In this document: in pieces, positions 13,601 through 24,472 of the stretch
Layout: every line of letters starts with the position of its first letter
How positions within the stretch are numbered: the stretch's first letter is position 1
Source: Mesostigma viride
Lineage: Eukaryota > Streptophyta > Mesostigmatophyceae > Mesostigmatales > Mesostigmataceae
Length of the DNA: 64,000 nucleotides
Assembly (NCBI GenBank): GCA_009746045.1
Contig: RPFO01000629.1
Span: 538,301 to 602,300, forward strand
Reading direction: 5' to 3'
Position numbers and translations under genes: made by a program
Notes under the pieces: model-generated
The model's database searches: none
What the model was told of the DNA's origin: nothing
What the model saw: the letters and a program-made list of their open reading frames with translations, nothing else

Positions 13601-16600
13601 ATGAGGAGCATGAGGAGCATGAGGAGCATGAGGAGCATGAGGAGCATGAGGAGCATGAGGAGCATGAGGAGCATGAGGAGCATGAGGAGCATGAGGAGCA
13701 TGAGGAGCATGAGGAGCATGAGGAGCATGAGGAGCATGAGGAGCATGAGGAGCATGAGGAGCATGAGGAGCATGAGGAGCATGAGGAGCATGAGGAGCAT
13801 GAGGAGCATGAGGAGCATGAGGAGCATGAGGAGCATGAGGAGCATGAGGAGCATGAGGAGCATGAGGAGCAGGAGGAGCAGGAGGAGCATGAGGAGCAGG
13901 AGGAGCAGGAGGAGCATGAGGAGCAGGAGGAGCATGAGGAGCAGGAGGAGCACGAGGAGCATGGTGGCCAACGGGGTGGCCATTGCCTTTGCTACTTGCT
14001 GCTGCCCAGTTGCATGCACAGCTGGCAGCCAAGCAAGCACACGGACCTGCCAGGGCCCCACTACCACGGGAAGGTGAAATGGGCAGCTGTGTCCAAGGGT
14101 CAGCGTTCCCTCTTGTTTGTGTAATAATGTTGTCGGGTAGTTGCGGGATAAAATTGTAAGGAAAGAGGCCGGTGGCTCGCTGTAAGTTTTGGAGGACATG
14201 AACAAAACAACCACATGTGCCATCAGTTCCAGGCGAACAATAAAACGTGGGCGGCAACCATCACCTCAGAAACCACAATGTCAAAACACCAGCCTGCAAA
14301 ATCATCTAGCAGGTATCAATGAGACGACCAGCGCAGGCCAGAAATCTGGAGAATCCGGACCATGGTAGCTCGAGCCTGCCGTTGTCTTATCCGCGTTTTC
14401 GAGTCGTTCACGAAGATGGAATGAATGGAGACGGAAATTTGTAGCCTTGTTCATCTAGCAGGTATGGCTATCACGTACCATGGCAAACAAATAGTGGCCC
14501 CACGACAGCCATTGTCCCGAATGGTCTGGGTTCGATGAAGGGAGCGCTAAGCAACTCCAAACCATGTGTTTAACAAGAGTATTCACAGCCATCATTCATG
14601 TGGGCGCGTGCGAGCCAAGGGGCCCGGCAAGTCTGGCAGCGCGTGTGGCAGCAGGAAGGCAAGGGAACCATCCGCCCCTGCCTCACCGCCTGACCGGCAT
14701 GGATACCCAGGACGAGGTCACCGCGTGTCTAGAATGATAGAAGGCATGCAAGCTGTTAGGTAGAAATGAAAGAAGGTAAGTACTTCTCATCCATCGACTG
14801 CCCGAATCGCCCTCCTCAGTCGCACAATTAGCCCCCCTTACCCCCCCCAACTTGCCACCCATGCTCCCTCACCTCCCCCGACTAGCCAACCATCGCCCCC
14901 CTCACCTCTCGGCGGCCACGTCGCGCCACGCCACCAGCAGCCGCACGCGGACGAGGGAGCGGAACAAGCGTGCGGCCTTGCGCCGGCGCTCACGATAGTA
15001 CCAGACGCCCGCCCACGCCAGCAGGAGCCGCCGCTGCTGGCACTCGCGTAGGTACCGCGCCGCCTCTCCCTGCACGTGGCGTTTGGCAGCTCGGCGCTGC
15101 ACGTAGCCCTCCCATGCGGCGTAGCAGCGCAGCAGGAGGTGGCGGCGGCAGAGGGCGTCCGCTTGGCGACGCAGGGAGGGGGCATGTGCCGCTGGGGTGG
15201 ATGCGTGCGCCCCGATGGTTGATGCATGCGGGGACTTTCGGGATGTGGATAATGATGGAGGTGCGGTGAGGGATGGTGACACCGGCATGGAAAGGGGTGG
15301 TAGTCGTGCTGCCAACGTGGGGTGTGCTGTCGCATTGCGCGGCAACCCCTGTGTGCCCTTGGTGTGGGGCCGCGAGGGCATGACCCCTGGGGTCCACAGG
15401 GACATCATCCGCATCATCATTGTCGCCTCGGCATCTGCTTCCGCGTCGGCCGCCACTTGCCATCTGGGTGCCACTCGAGGCACCGCATCCCAAGCACGTG
15501 GCTGGGACCTGGTGAGGCGCTTCCCTCCCTCATCAAAGCCATTGTCCTGCCGGATCTCGCCATCACCATCACCAAAGTTGTACCCACCGCCATCGTCTCC
15601 AACATGCTCGGCACCATCGCCATCGCCATCATCATAGTCATCCTTACCGTGGCCAAGATCATAGTCACTGCCACCACCATCGCCATCACCATCGCCAGCA
15701 TCATAGTCATCCTTACCGTGGCCAAGATCATAGTCACTGCCACCACCATCGCCATCACCATCGCCATCATCATAGTCATCCTTACCATGGCCAAGATCAT
15801 AGTCACTGCCACCACCATCGCCATCACCATCACCAACGTCGTAGTCGGCACGATCGCTGCCGGCCCTGTCCACAGCCGCCCAATCCACAGCTGGGTGAAC
15901 GTGAGCGCCCGTCCCAAACCGCGCAGGCAATGCTGCCGATAGCCCCGTGGCCGCGACCCAAGCGTGCCGTATGTCAGCAGCGCCGCCCTTGCCAAGCACA
16001 GCCGCTGCTGACTGCAACTGCGATCCCATGGCCTGCCTCTGCGGCCCGACCAGCTTGGTCCATGTGGCGCCTCGCCACGCGCGCAGGCAGCGCCGCAGCA
16101 GGGACACCGCGCGCTGATGGCTGGCCACGCGGGCCTGGATGGCGGCCAGGCAGTGCCGTAGCAAGCAGAAGAGCGCGCGGGAGGTGAGCTCGATCGACCG
16201 AAACGCGGACGCCAGCAACAGGTGGACGCGAGCACCTGCATGCGTGGGTGGCACACGGGGGGAGGGGGATGGGGGGAGTTAAGAGGAGGGGCGTGGGCAG
16301 GGGAAGAGCGGATGCATGATGGCCAACGGGCGGGCAGGTGGGCAGGCAGGTGGGCAGCTTGGCAAGCAGCATGGCTGGGATGTGGCGAGGGTTGTGCCAT
16401 GTCAAGACGTTGCTGGGAAGCTGCCGATGGCCGACAGCGGATGCTTTCCCACGGACCCCGATGCAACGGTGGGGCTGTGCAGCGGAGCACGCTCCAGGCT
16501 GGACCAAGAGAGGCGCCCTCAAGACAGTTGCGACGCGGCCGACGTGCTGGCTACAACCCAGTAGGTGCAGACATGGCCGTGATGCTGAGAGCGAAACACA

Positions 16601-19009
16601 GATACAAAAATCAACCAGAACGAAGGTGGATTGCCCCGCAAAGCCCCCATGCCCCCGCATGCCACACTCACGTTGCACAGACGCTAGCCATGCCGCCCAT
16701 CGCAGCAGCAGCCGACGCAGCAGCGCCCGCCGCGCCAGGGAGGCCCAGGGACGCGCCGTCGCTCGGCCCCCCCACCCATCATCGTGGCGGACGCTCCCCT
16801 TGCCCCTCTGTGCTGCCGCGTTGCCGCGGTCTGCCGGCACCTGGTTTGGCGCCTTGCGACGCGCTGCGTTGGACATGGCAGTGGTCAACATGGGCAGCAG
16901 CTGCCGGCGGGTCGGGACCTCCGCGATGGGGGGGCGTTGGTTCATGCCGGCATCCGCGCCAAGTGCGTGGCGGATGCCGGCAGTGTTGGGTGCATGCATG
17001 CGTGTGACGGCGCCCGCGCTATCAGAGGTCTCCTCCCTGGCCCCAAGAGTCTGCCGGCGTGAGCTGCCATCTGAGGAGGAAAGGGAGGAAGTCGATGAGG
17101 CAAGCATGGCCACAGAGCAAGGACCTGCTGCGGCAGGCTTGTTGGCCGCTGGACGCCCCACCCGGCAGCTGTTCCTGGCCGATGGCGCATCAGCTGGCTC
17201 CTCATCACTGGTTGAAGATAACGAGCGTAGACCCCAATCCCTTCTTGATGCTTGCGACATTTTTGACTGACCCTTGCGTGACAAATGACCTTTGATTGGC
17301 CGGCCACGCGCGACATCAGCGCTGCTAGTCGCCGCGTCGCGCTTGCTTGGTACACGCTGGATGGAATGGTGGACACCTCGTGTGCCTTCATGCTGGCCGG
17401 GCCACACGACGTACACCAGGGGTGCGCGCATGTCCCCCCGGGCACGCCCCCGCATGCCCACCTTGAGGCAGGGGACAACCTTAGCCGACTTTCGCCCACT
17501 CACGACCTGCGGCGCCGGATGGTGGTAGCGGCGGCCATGCAATCGACCCGACCAGGGAGTGCGAGAGGACAGCCGACTGTGCACCGCTTCCGCGGTGGAC
17601 ATTGGCAACGGCACGACACCTCGATGGGCCGCATGGGCACCCCTTGCGGGCACGGCCGCTGTGTCATGCATTTGAGGCGCCGGTGCTGATTCATGCAAGG
17701 AAGATGTGCTAGATGTCAGGTCGCTGGTTGCCTGCGTCACCGACTGCTGACCGCTGCCCCCGCCGCTGCTCCCAGTGTGCACCAGGGGCGTGGTCTGGGT
17801 GCTCCGCGTACGCGCACGCGGCGCCCCACGCGGCTCATAACTGCTGCTGCCGCCGACACCACCACCACCACCAGCAGCAGCAGCAGCAGCAACACCAGCA
17901 ATACTGATGCCTCCTGGCCGACCACCCACCCATGATGGCGAATGTTGGCTCCGACGATGCAGTGGGCTTGACTGCAGCGGCGATGAACCGTGACGTTTGA
18001 AGGCAGTTGCGGCGACGGCATGCCCGCAGCGCTCGTGCTTGCGGTGATGATGGCAGTGGTGGTGATGGCAGCGGTGGTGATGGCAGCAAGGAGAGGAATG
18101 AGGATGACAGCGGCTACAAGCCCCATCCGTGCTCGTGCTGGATGAGGCATGCATGCCGGTTCCTGCGGCGGAAGCCTCCACTCCAAGCCCCGTGTGCACG
18201 CCCACGCTGTCACTGCCTAAGCGCGCTCTTGCCCCTTGCTTGTCCATGCGCGCACCCCTCCCTCCCATATCCTTGCCCTTGGCCCCACGTGCCTGCGGGA
18301 CGGAGGTGTCATCGCTGGTGGTATCATCGGGCACTTGGAGCCCGGCGGCACGCCACGTGGCAGACAGGGAGCCGCTGGTGTCAGGCGAGCGCAGGGGCAG
18401 GCTGGCCGAGATGGTGGGTGCAGAGGACGGGGCACCAGGTGTGGTGGAAGACATGCCACCGGAGAGCGTAGCGCCCAAAGGCGTGGGGGACGACTTGTTT
18501 GTGACTGGCACACGCGGCGCATGATGCCACCCACGCTGGCGGGTGGAAGTAACCAACGGGGAGAGGCGCGCCACCCAGCCGTTGTCATCATCCGAGGACC
18601 ATCCTGTTGCCCTAAAAAAATCGGCATCACTGCGCCGGCTACTGCTGCTGCTGCTGCTGCTGCTTGCGGTCGAACTGTCATCCGTTACAACCCTGTTGGC
18701 ACCTGGAGCGCTCGACCGGTCGACAGGCCTGGGTGGCGTGGATGGTGCCAGGATGGTCCTGGGTGTTCTGGCATCCGTTACCACCCTCTCACCGTGGGTG
18801 GCCCCATGTCCCCTTTTGTTTCCCTGCGTTGGTGGGGGCATGCCCCGCTTGCGTGCAGGCATCGCGGCGGCTGCGGATGTGGGTGCGGGTTTTGCATCCA
18901 CAGCCTCGCGCCATGCGAGCCATGCTGTCCGCCGCAAGCGGCACGCCCTCTGCTCACCCGCCCTCTTGGCTACCAGCAGCCGCCACAGGCCGTCCGACTT
19001 GGGGGCCAT
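4677..19009 (-). CDS. SFI1/centrin-binding-repeat-like large protein (three exons)
   Basis: Exons on the minus strand are 19009-16672, 16235-14906 and 5640-4677. All junctions are GT-AG and in phase: CAAC|GT joins GT codons across 16671-16236, and GAGAG|G joins across 14905-5641. Taken from the ATG at 19009 this gives 1543 residues. Tryptophan-centred helical repeats recur, such as RRTAWLAWREAV, LLRRLLLRWAAWLASVQ, RHLLLRCYAAWEGYVQRR, QQRRLLLAWAGVWYYRERR and VRLLVAWRDVAAERRQRR. This is the pattern of SFI1-type centrin-binding proteins of centrosomes and basal bodies. Long Ser/Gly/Ala-rich low-complexity stretches, a His/Cys cluster (CCHHHRCHHHHCHHH) and a 23-residue Asp/Gly repeat separate the helical parts. 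The start is uncertain: the frame is open to 19042 with an acceptor-like CACTAG upstream, so more 5' exons may exist. The family call rests on the repeat pattern only. Confidence 0.6.
5828..13963 (+). repeat. 8.1-kb satellite of a 9-bp unit (GAGGAGCAT / GAGGAGCAG)
   Basis: About 900 head-to-tail copies of a nonamer. Copies ending CAG dominate 5828-6050 and 7993-8172 and occur scattered at 8848-8880 and 13869-13950; elsewhere the unit ends CAT. The stretch from about 8881 to 13866 (about 550 copies) reads as uninterrupted perfect CAT units. One interruption, 6131-6167, splits it into a short array of about 300 bp and a long array of about 7.8 kb. Each array is preceded by TTACGGAGCTGTGGCA and followed by TGGTTGCCAACGGGGTGGCC or a close variant. 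The array sits in an intron of the SFI1-like gene. The very long open frames across it (Glu-Glu-His, Met-Leu-Leu, Arg-Ser-Met, Ala-Pro-His) are artefacts of the period of nine. Confidence 0.95.
14304..14440 (+). repeat. Dispersed repeat R, partial copy R1
   Basis: The sequence starts TATCAATGAGACGACCAGCG and continues with GGCCAGAAATCTGGAGAATC and a GGACCATGGTAGCTCGAG block. The same order occurs at 52599-53075 (plus) and at 30239-29770 (minus). It lies in the large intron of the SFI1-like gene, between the satellite and the exon at 14906. The rest of 13964-14905 shows nothing recognisable. Confidence 0.65.
15640..15850 (-). repeat. Coding minisatellite: 69-bp unit, 23-residue Asp/Gly repeat
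   Basis: Three tandem copies lie inside the second exon of the SFI1-like gene. The marker CCAAGATCATAG recurs at 15653, 15722 and 15791, giving a 69-bp period. The encoded unit is DYDLGHGKDDYDDGDGDGDG followed by GGS. The period is a multiple of three, so copy number can change without shifting the frame. The acidic DGDGDG runs resemble calcium-binding low-complexity linkers, but no defined EF-hand loop is visible. Confidence 0.8.
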
Positions 19010-19423
19010 GGGGTCAGACACTAGTGCGGCGAGAGAAAGCACTCACGACAGTCCATCAAAGGAGGTGATGAAGGGCCACACTTGCAGTGGTGCGGTGGAC
19101 AACAACAAGGGCGGAGCGGGCCAGCCCCTCGAGGTGGGCCTCCAGCAGAGCCGGTACTTGTGGCCGCTCGACGGTTGCAGATGCCGGCGTGGGCAGGTAA
19201 GATGCGCATGGTGTCGGAGGCACGTGTCTGGAATGGCTGGTGGCAGGAGCAAGCAGTAGGCCCGTAATCAGCGCATGTAGGGGGTATGACGGTGCAGGGT
19301 TTTGAACCGGGACGGGAGGCTCACGCGGGCTCGTACGGGGCAGATCGCATCCGCGCGGTTGACGGGGGTCTAGTGGCCATGTAGCTCACCGCGGCCAACA
19401 TCTTCCTAATCCAACCCCCTTAG
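19010..19423. other. Unresolved 5' region of the SFI1-like gene
   Basis: The minus strand holds a short frame with LLEAHLEGLARSALVVV between about 19170 and 19060 that could be an upstream exon. It could join through a weak donor (GCAA|GTGTGG) and the CACTAG acceptor near 19023, with compatible phase. I cannot confirm it. No promoter element is evident. Confidence 0.3.
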
Positions 19424-19595
19424 GGATTGCCTTGCGAAGCCATAGAATGCTGTACTAGACCCATTGGTCACTATACTGGTCACTACAACGCTTGGGCGGT
19501 TGCCTTGCGAAGCCATGGCACACTGTACTAGTACATTGGTCACTGTACTGGTCACTATAGGGCTTGGGTGGTTGCCTTGCGAAGCCGTAGGCGGT
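19424..19595 (+). repeat. Minisatellite, about 73-bp unit, 2.3 copies
   Basis: TTGCCTTGCGAAGCC recurs at about 19428, 19500 and 19574, each time followed by a CACTGTACTAG...TTGGTCACT block with a few substitutions. No gene is associated. Confidence 0.65.
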
Positions 19596-21932
19596 CACTC
19601 TTGGCCACCGCGTGCCGTTCCCGTTACTCGGTCACGGTTGTGTGGTGCCAGACACCTCGTTGCCGGTCATGCGGAGGCAGCATTAGCAATCAGTCAGCAA
19701 GCCGCAGCATGCGTCCGACGTGACAGCACAACATTTTCCTAATCCATCCCAAAAGCAGCCGTAGCGATGTGTCGAATCGCGGAACGATGCAACGTGCTGT
19801 CACCGAGCGAACCGAGTGCCAGGTGGCGCGCTGCCCTGCCTTCTCCCACACACTCCGCCCATGATGCCTGAACACGTTACGGTCCACCCCAGGAGTCGCA
19901 GGGGAAGAAACATGTGATGGTATTATTGCTTAAGCCAGGACCAGCCGTGCAGTGGGCGGCCTCAACTGGTCCCCAACGGGGGATCGTGCCGTCGGATACC
20001 CCCACGCCTGCCAGAAATAAATATCAGAACGCGTCGGTTTTACACCCCGCGATACATGCCATGGTCAATGCTTCTGAAAACCCCCGCTGGAGCATGCTTG
20101 GAGTCGCGGGTAGCTACGATCCTTGCGGAGGTTCACCACCGTACAGGGGGGGGAAGCGGAGAAGATTAAAACTACGCCCGTGCCGCTTCACTGGGAGGCT
20201 GGGTCACCCACAAGGCGTGCTGGATCACGCACACCAACACGGGGGGGAGGGGGCGCACCCATGCACGCAGACGGAGGCCAGCAAAGGCGAGACACCGAGG
20301 CATGCAAGCAGGACCACAGCAAGGCGTGCCAGTGTCAGAATTAGCGGTATCAACCGGAGACATTGCAAGGCTGCGCGGTGGACTGCACGCGAGCGAGGGT
20401 GCTGCCCTAGAAGAGCCGGCCCAAGGCGGTGTGGCGGCAACCACATGGGTGGACAGGCAGGCTAGGCGGTTCCCTGGGGCAAGTGCCACATGTGACAGCT
20501 CATTGGACAGGTAAACAAGAAAATGGAAAAAATGAACGGGAAATTGCCTGGATCAGTAATATAGTACAGTTGTGCGAGTACATAAGAATCTAACCCGGCT
20601 TAAAGCCGTGTGCCTGCGGCTTAGACCAGGAACGGGTCACTGAAAGCTCGGCAACGGGTATACCAGGAGCACGCGCCAACCCCATAACATCTGCTCTGCA
20701 GCGCCTTTTCCTGAGAACGTATCGGAGCCCGTTCCTTCTCGGCCGTCGCCGACCCTATTGTGGCATAAAATCGTCTTGTGCTAGAGCGAATAACACCTTT
20801 TTAAAGAGCCCCGAAGAGAATAGCGAGGAGAACCTTGACGCAAACCACACCAAGAACAGCGCTGCGGATGTCGGAACGGCTCCTGGGTGCCTGTCAATTC
20901 AGCGGGACAACGACATGTGCAAGTGGCCTTCTAACAACATCAGCATTACTATTTGCACTTTAGAATCTGCACCACAAACAATAACAAGTGCAACCACCCA
21001 CGGCACTCCCTGGACTGCCCATGACAGTTGGTTTACGGACCACTTGAACCGCGAAAACTTACAATTAAGCATATCTCAGGCCCTGGTCACTTGTTGTTGT
21101 TGTGGGAATAGTAGTTACAATACGCCGGCCCGCGACATATTTCGCTAATTCGAAATTCTGCAGCGGATCCCGACCATTCATGCCAGGTTAAATTTTTCTT
21201 GCTCGTGCAAATGCGCGAAGAATACAAATTAATGGCGGAATACTGTACATTCACGGGAGCAACGTTCGTTCCTCACGCTGGGCCAGCAATACTGGACGTA
21301 AATAATTGGGCTGCTCATGCCGGTGCAGTAGCCCTGCGTAGGTATTGTACTGTACAGTACTGTACTGTAGCCCGCAATTATGAGCCTGGACCAGGCCTGG
21401 AGGAAAACCACCCCTGGGGGCCACTAGCCAGCCCCTCGCGGTTTGGAGCTGTACAGGGGGATTTCTCTGCCTGGAGTGGGATCCAACTGGCTGACTGACA
21501 GGGGAAACCGACTTGAAGATAACCTACTGTACAGTGTGAAGAAGATAAAAGTAAACTTCATTTTCGTCCAATAATAGTAATGTGGGCTAATTTCAGGTAT
21601 ATCTTATATTGGTACCAGTACCATTACTTACTAGCCGAGATTTAGTAATATACTAGTACAATCACTACAATGCCTGGTTTCAGCTCCAAAAAGAGAGGGC
21701 TAGGACCGGAGCTAGGGCTAGGTCCGGATTTTTCTTATCTTAAGGTCGGACGACGTGAGGATGGCATGGCAGGCCATCAAGCATCTTTTTAAGTGCCAAA
21801 ATGGCAGCGACCAGCGTGCATATGACAGGCAAATACCGCTCGCCTCGTTAAGCGCGTGCACGCTGGCGCGTGCATAAACGCAACGCATAAAACACATCGG
21901 AGCAGGCCAAGGTTGCCTGTTTGCCGTGAGAA
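19596..21932. other. Intergenic region upstream of U2AF35
   Basis: No recognisable gene, RNA gene or transposon end. The only structure I noticed is a palindromic TACTGTACAGTA run near 21346-21366. The last few hundred bases probably hold the U2AF35 promoter, but no TATA box or other defined element could be assigned. Confidence 0.4.
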
Positions 21933-24472
21933 ATGGCGGAGCAATTGGCATCAATTTTCGGGACAGAGAAAGACAGGGTAAACTGCCCATTTTATTTCAA
22001 GATTGGTTCCTGTAGGCACGGGGAGAGATGTTCCCGCATTCACAACAAACCTACAATCAGTCCAACGCTCCTGTTCTCCAACATGTATCAAAACCCTGAC
22101 GCACCGCAAGCGGCGAACCAGGATGGAAGGCCAGCGGTTGACCCAGACCAAGCGCAGGAGCATTTCGAGGCGTTCTATGAAGACGTGTTTGAGGAGCTGT
22201 CGCAGTAAGTCGCCTCATCGATTGCTCCCGCTGTTGTTGTGATTTAACTGTCCATAAAAAATACTCACTAGCTGGAGAAGTTTGTAGTCAGCAAGAATGT
22301 AGCTGCATAGCAAATTTTGGCGGTTTTATGTGGTCTTGTATAATTGTTATGTAATTTTTTGCTGCGTTTGTGCATTTTCCCATTCCCTTCCTGCCTTCAG
22401 GTATGGCGAAATCGAGGAGATGAACGTATGCGACAACCTATCTGATCACATGATCGGTAACTTGTACGTCAAGTTCAGGGAAGAGGAGGATGCGGCTGCA
22501 GCACACAAGGCCATGACAGGGCGCTATTATGCTGGCCGTCCCATCGTCGTCGATTTCTCGCCGGTGACCGATTTCAGGGAGGCGACATGTCGGCAGGTAA
22601 AGCCCGTTATTCAGATACCGATGGGGATGTGGTTAACGCAGCTGGCTGGCAGCTGCCGCTTGTGTGCCATGCTTGCATATGCTGTGGCGGGCCCGCATGA
22701 TGTGGGCGCTGTGTACGCTCACATCATGCGGACCCCGCCACAGCATACACATTCATGTGCGCGTATTACTCCTCCCAAGGCCATCAAGATGTTATTCTTG
22801 GTAGTGGTGGTGGTGGTGGTGGTGGACTTTTGCCTGCACTTGATGGTGTCATGTCTCTTTGTTCTCCTAGAGTGGTTGCCTTTTGAAGCTCAAGTGTCCC
22901 GTCCCCTCGCGAAGTTCTGGTGCCCTCCTCCGGTCGTGAAGCTGTAGTGTCCCGACCCTTTGTGAAGCTGTCGTGACCTGCCCGTGTGTGGCCTGTTGTT
23001 GTAGATGCGCTAGCAGCTGGCAATCACCTTCCCGACGTATCATAGGGCATGTCTGTGATGTATCTTGACGTTATTGTATGGGATCGAATCATGCTGTTGA
23101 CGGCCTCTCGTCCCCCCCCAACCCTTACCCCCTCCCCTCTGCCCCCTCTTACCCTTTCCCCCCTCCTCACTTCGCTCTTCCCCCCTCCCCCCTCCCCCCC
23201 TGTCCCCATCCAATTCCCGTTCCCCCCCTCCCCCCCCTCCGTCTTTTTCCTCTGCCCTTCTCCCTCCCCCCCCCTTTCCTCCCCAGTTTGAGGAGAACAC
23301 GTGCAACCGCGGCGGCTACTGCTCGTTCATGCACCTCAAGAAGATCAGCCGCTCGCTGCGGCGCGAGCTGTTTGGGCGGCATGGCGGCTACCACAGCTAC
23401 CGCAGCAGGTCGCCCGAGCGCAGGGGGGGGCGCGACGACCACCACCGGGACCGCGACCGCGACCGCAGGGACGATTACCGTGACAGGAGGGACGACCGGC
23501 GGGACGATAGGAGGGGTGACGACCGCAGGGGGGGGGACCGCAGGTGGGCTGCCCTTGTGCGCTTCCACCCCCGCGGAAGTGGGCAACTGTTTCACACTTC
23601 TTGTATGGCTCTTTCACACAACTCTCTCTGCCTAACCCTTCCACACCCTTTGTACTACTACCACTGTTGTACACAGCACTTTTTTCTTTTTGTTTTCCCG
23701 CTTGTTTACTTTTGAATCTGCTCTTTCGTTTAGCTCTCCTTTTTTCCTTCAACCCTCGCATGGCGGATAGCAGTTAGCGTGCGCACGCTGGTAAGGTCAA
23801 ATTATCGTCGGTTTGTTCGCAAGTAGAACCATCTCGTTTTGCGAATAGGATGTTTCGCATGCTGCCAATGCCCTGACAAAGAGTTTTGGACAGGTGGCAG
23901 GCACGGCGGTGTGGAGCTGTGGGTTGTTAGGAGCCGGTGGCACTTGGACAAGTTGTTTATTGTGAGCTGCGGCTGATTGCATGACAGGTTTCTCGCCTTT
24001 TGTCCTTGCCATCGTTCCCCCACCAGGAATAGCCCACATGCACGCGGGGGCCCATTTCACATAGACTATGCTGCCAATGGTCCCCTACACTCGTGCAAAG
24101 ACACACACTTGATTCCTTGCTGTCTCTTTCTCCCCGCTTTCCCCCTTTTCCTCTCTCTTTCTTTCTCTGTGCTTCTTGCTCTGATGTGCTCATGCGATCC
24201 GCACCATTCCTCCGCCTCGTCGCCCCCCCCCCCCCCCCCCCCCCCCCAGGCGTCGCGAGCGCAGCCGCAGCAACAGCCCCGGTGGCCGTGGTGGCCGCGA
24301 CACGCGTGACGGCCGCGAGGGTGACCGCTCCCGTCGCGAGGGCAGCGAGGAGCGGCGCGCACGCATCCAGGCCTGGAACCGAGAGAGGGAGGCAGCAGCG
24401 GCGCAGCAGGCGGGGGCACCGGCGGGTGATGGGTACCAGGGTGGGGACGGCTACGCTGGCAACGGATATTAG
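21933..24472 (+). CDS. U2AF35: U2 snRNP auxiliary factor small subunit (U2AF35), four exons
   Basis: The small subunit of U2AF recognises the AG of the 3' splice site during early spliceosome assembly in the nucleus. Exons 21933-22204, 22401-22596, 23287-23543 and 24250-24472 join in phase with GT-AG introns to give 315 residues. The N terminus [20 protein letters not shown] is family-typical. The first CCCH zinc finger uses C18, C27, C33 and H37, with S34 (the residue of the human hotspot) present. A U2AF-homology RRM follows, with [18 protein letters not shown] and a [21 protein letters not shown] ending that is split by intron 2. The second CCCH finger is C154, C162, C168 and H172. The C-terminal tail is rich in Arg with Asp, Ser and Gly ([19 protein letters not shown]), ending in a Gly/Tyr-rich stretch. 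No competing gene call is likely. Confidence 0.95.
22679..22747 (+). other. Long hairpin in U2AF35 intron 2
   Basis: The left arm 22679-22704 (TATGCTGTGGCGGG...CATGATGTG) pairs with the right arm 22720-22747 (CACATCATGCGG...CCACAGCATA). The loop is 15 nt and the stem has about one bulge. It lies in the intron of a transcribed gene. It could be a MITE remnant or a small-RNA precursor. Confidence 0.6.
23101..23286 (+). promoter_or_regulatory. Very long C-rich polypyrimidine tract at the 3' end of U2AF35 intron 2
   Basis: About 185 bases of almost pure pyrimidine, mostly C, end in CCTCCCCAG|TTTGAGGAG at the start of exon 3. Typical polypyrimidine tracts are 10-25 nt and U-rich. Confidence 0.7.
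24219..24249 (+). promoter_or_regulatory. Poly(C) 3' splice site of U2AF35 exon 4
   Basis: An uninterrupted run of more than 20 C runs directly into AG|GCGTCGCGAG at the exon 4 acceptor. It is a homopolymer, so its length may be affected by sequencing error. Confidence 0.7.

Larger units (their letters stand above)
5640..14906 (-). other. 9.3-kb intron of the SFI1-like gene, borders
   Basis: On the minus strand the donor is GAG|AG|GTGAGG (exon end 14906) and the acceptor is CCAACTAG|GCGGCAG (exon start 5640). Joining them gives ...WRDVAAERRQRRATLDAMWHF in one frame, continuing the Trp-repeat pattern. A run of about 14 C on the sense strand lies near 5700-5712, upstream of the acceptor. Nearly 90% of the intron is the 9-bp satellite. 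Confidence 0.65.

Noticed and set aside
5485..14257. Four open frames of 2700-2880 codons on both strands (Glu-Glu-His, Arg-Ser-Met, Met-Leu-Leu and Ala-Pro-His repeats)
   Set aside because: A 9-bp repeat keeps each stop-free frame open for its whole length. The flanking exons splice around it, and the frames overlap each other on both strands.
18641..18666. CTG/CAG trinucleotide run as a disease-type expansion
   Set aside because: Only about eight units; it encodes a short Ser run in the SFI1-like exon.
19021..19043. 26-bp intron between GTGAGTGC and CACTAG upstream of the SFI1-like start
   Set aside because: Too short to be spliced by a normal spliceosome, although the phase would fit.
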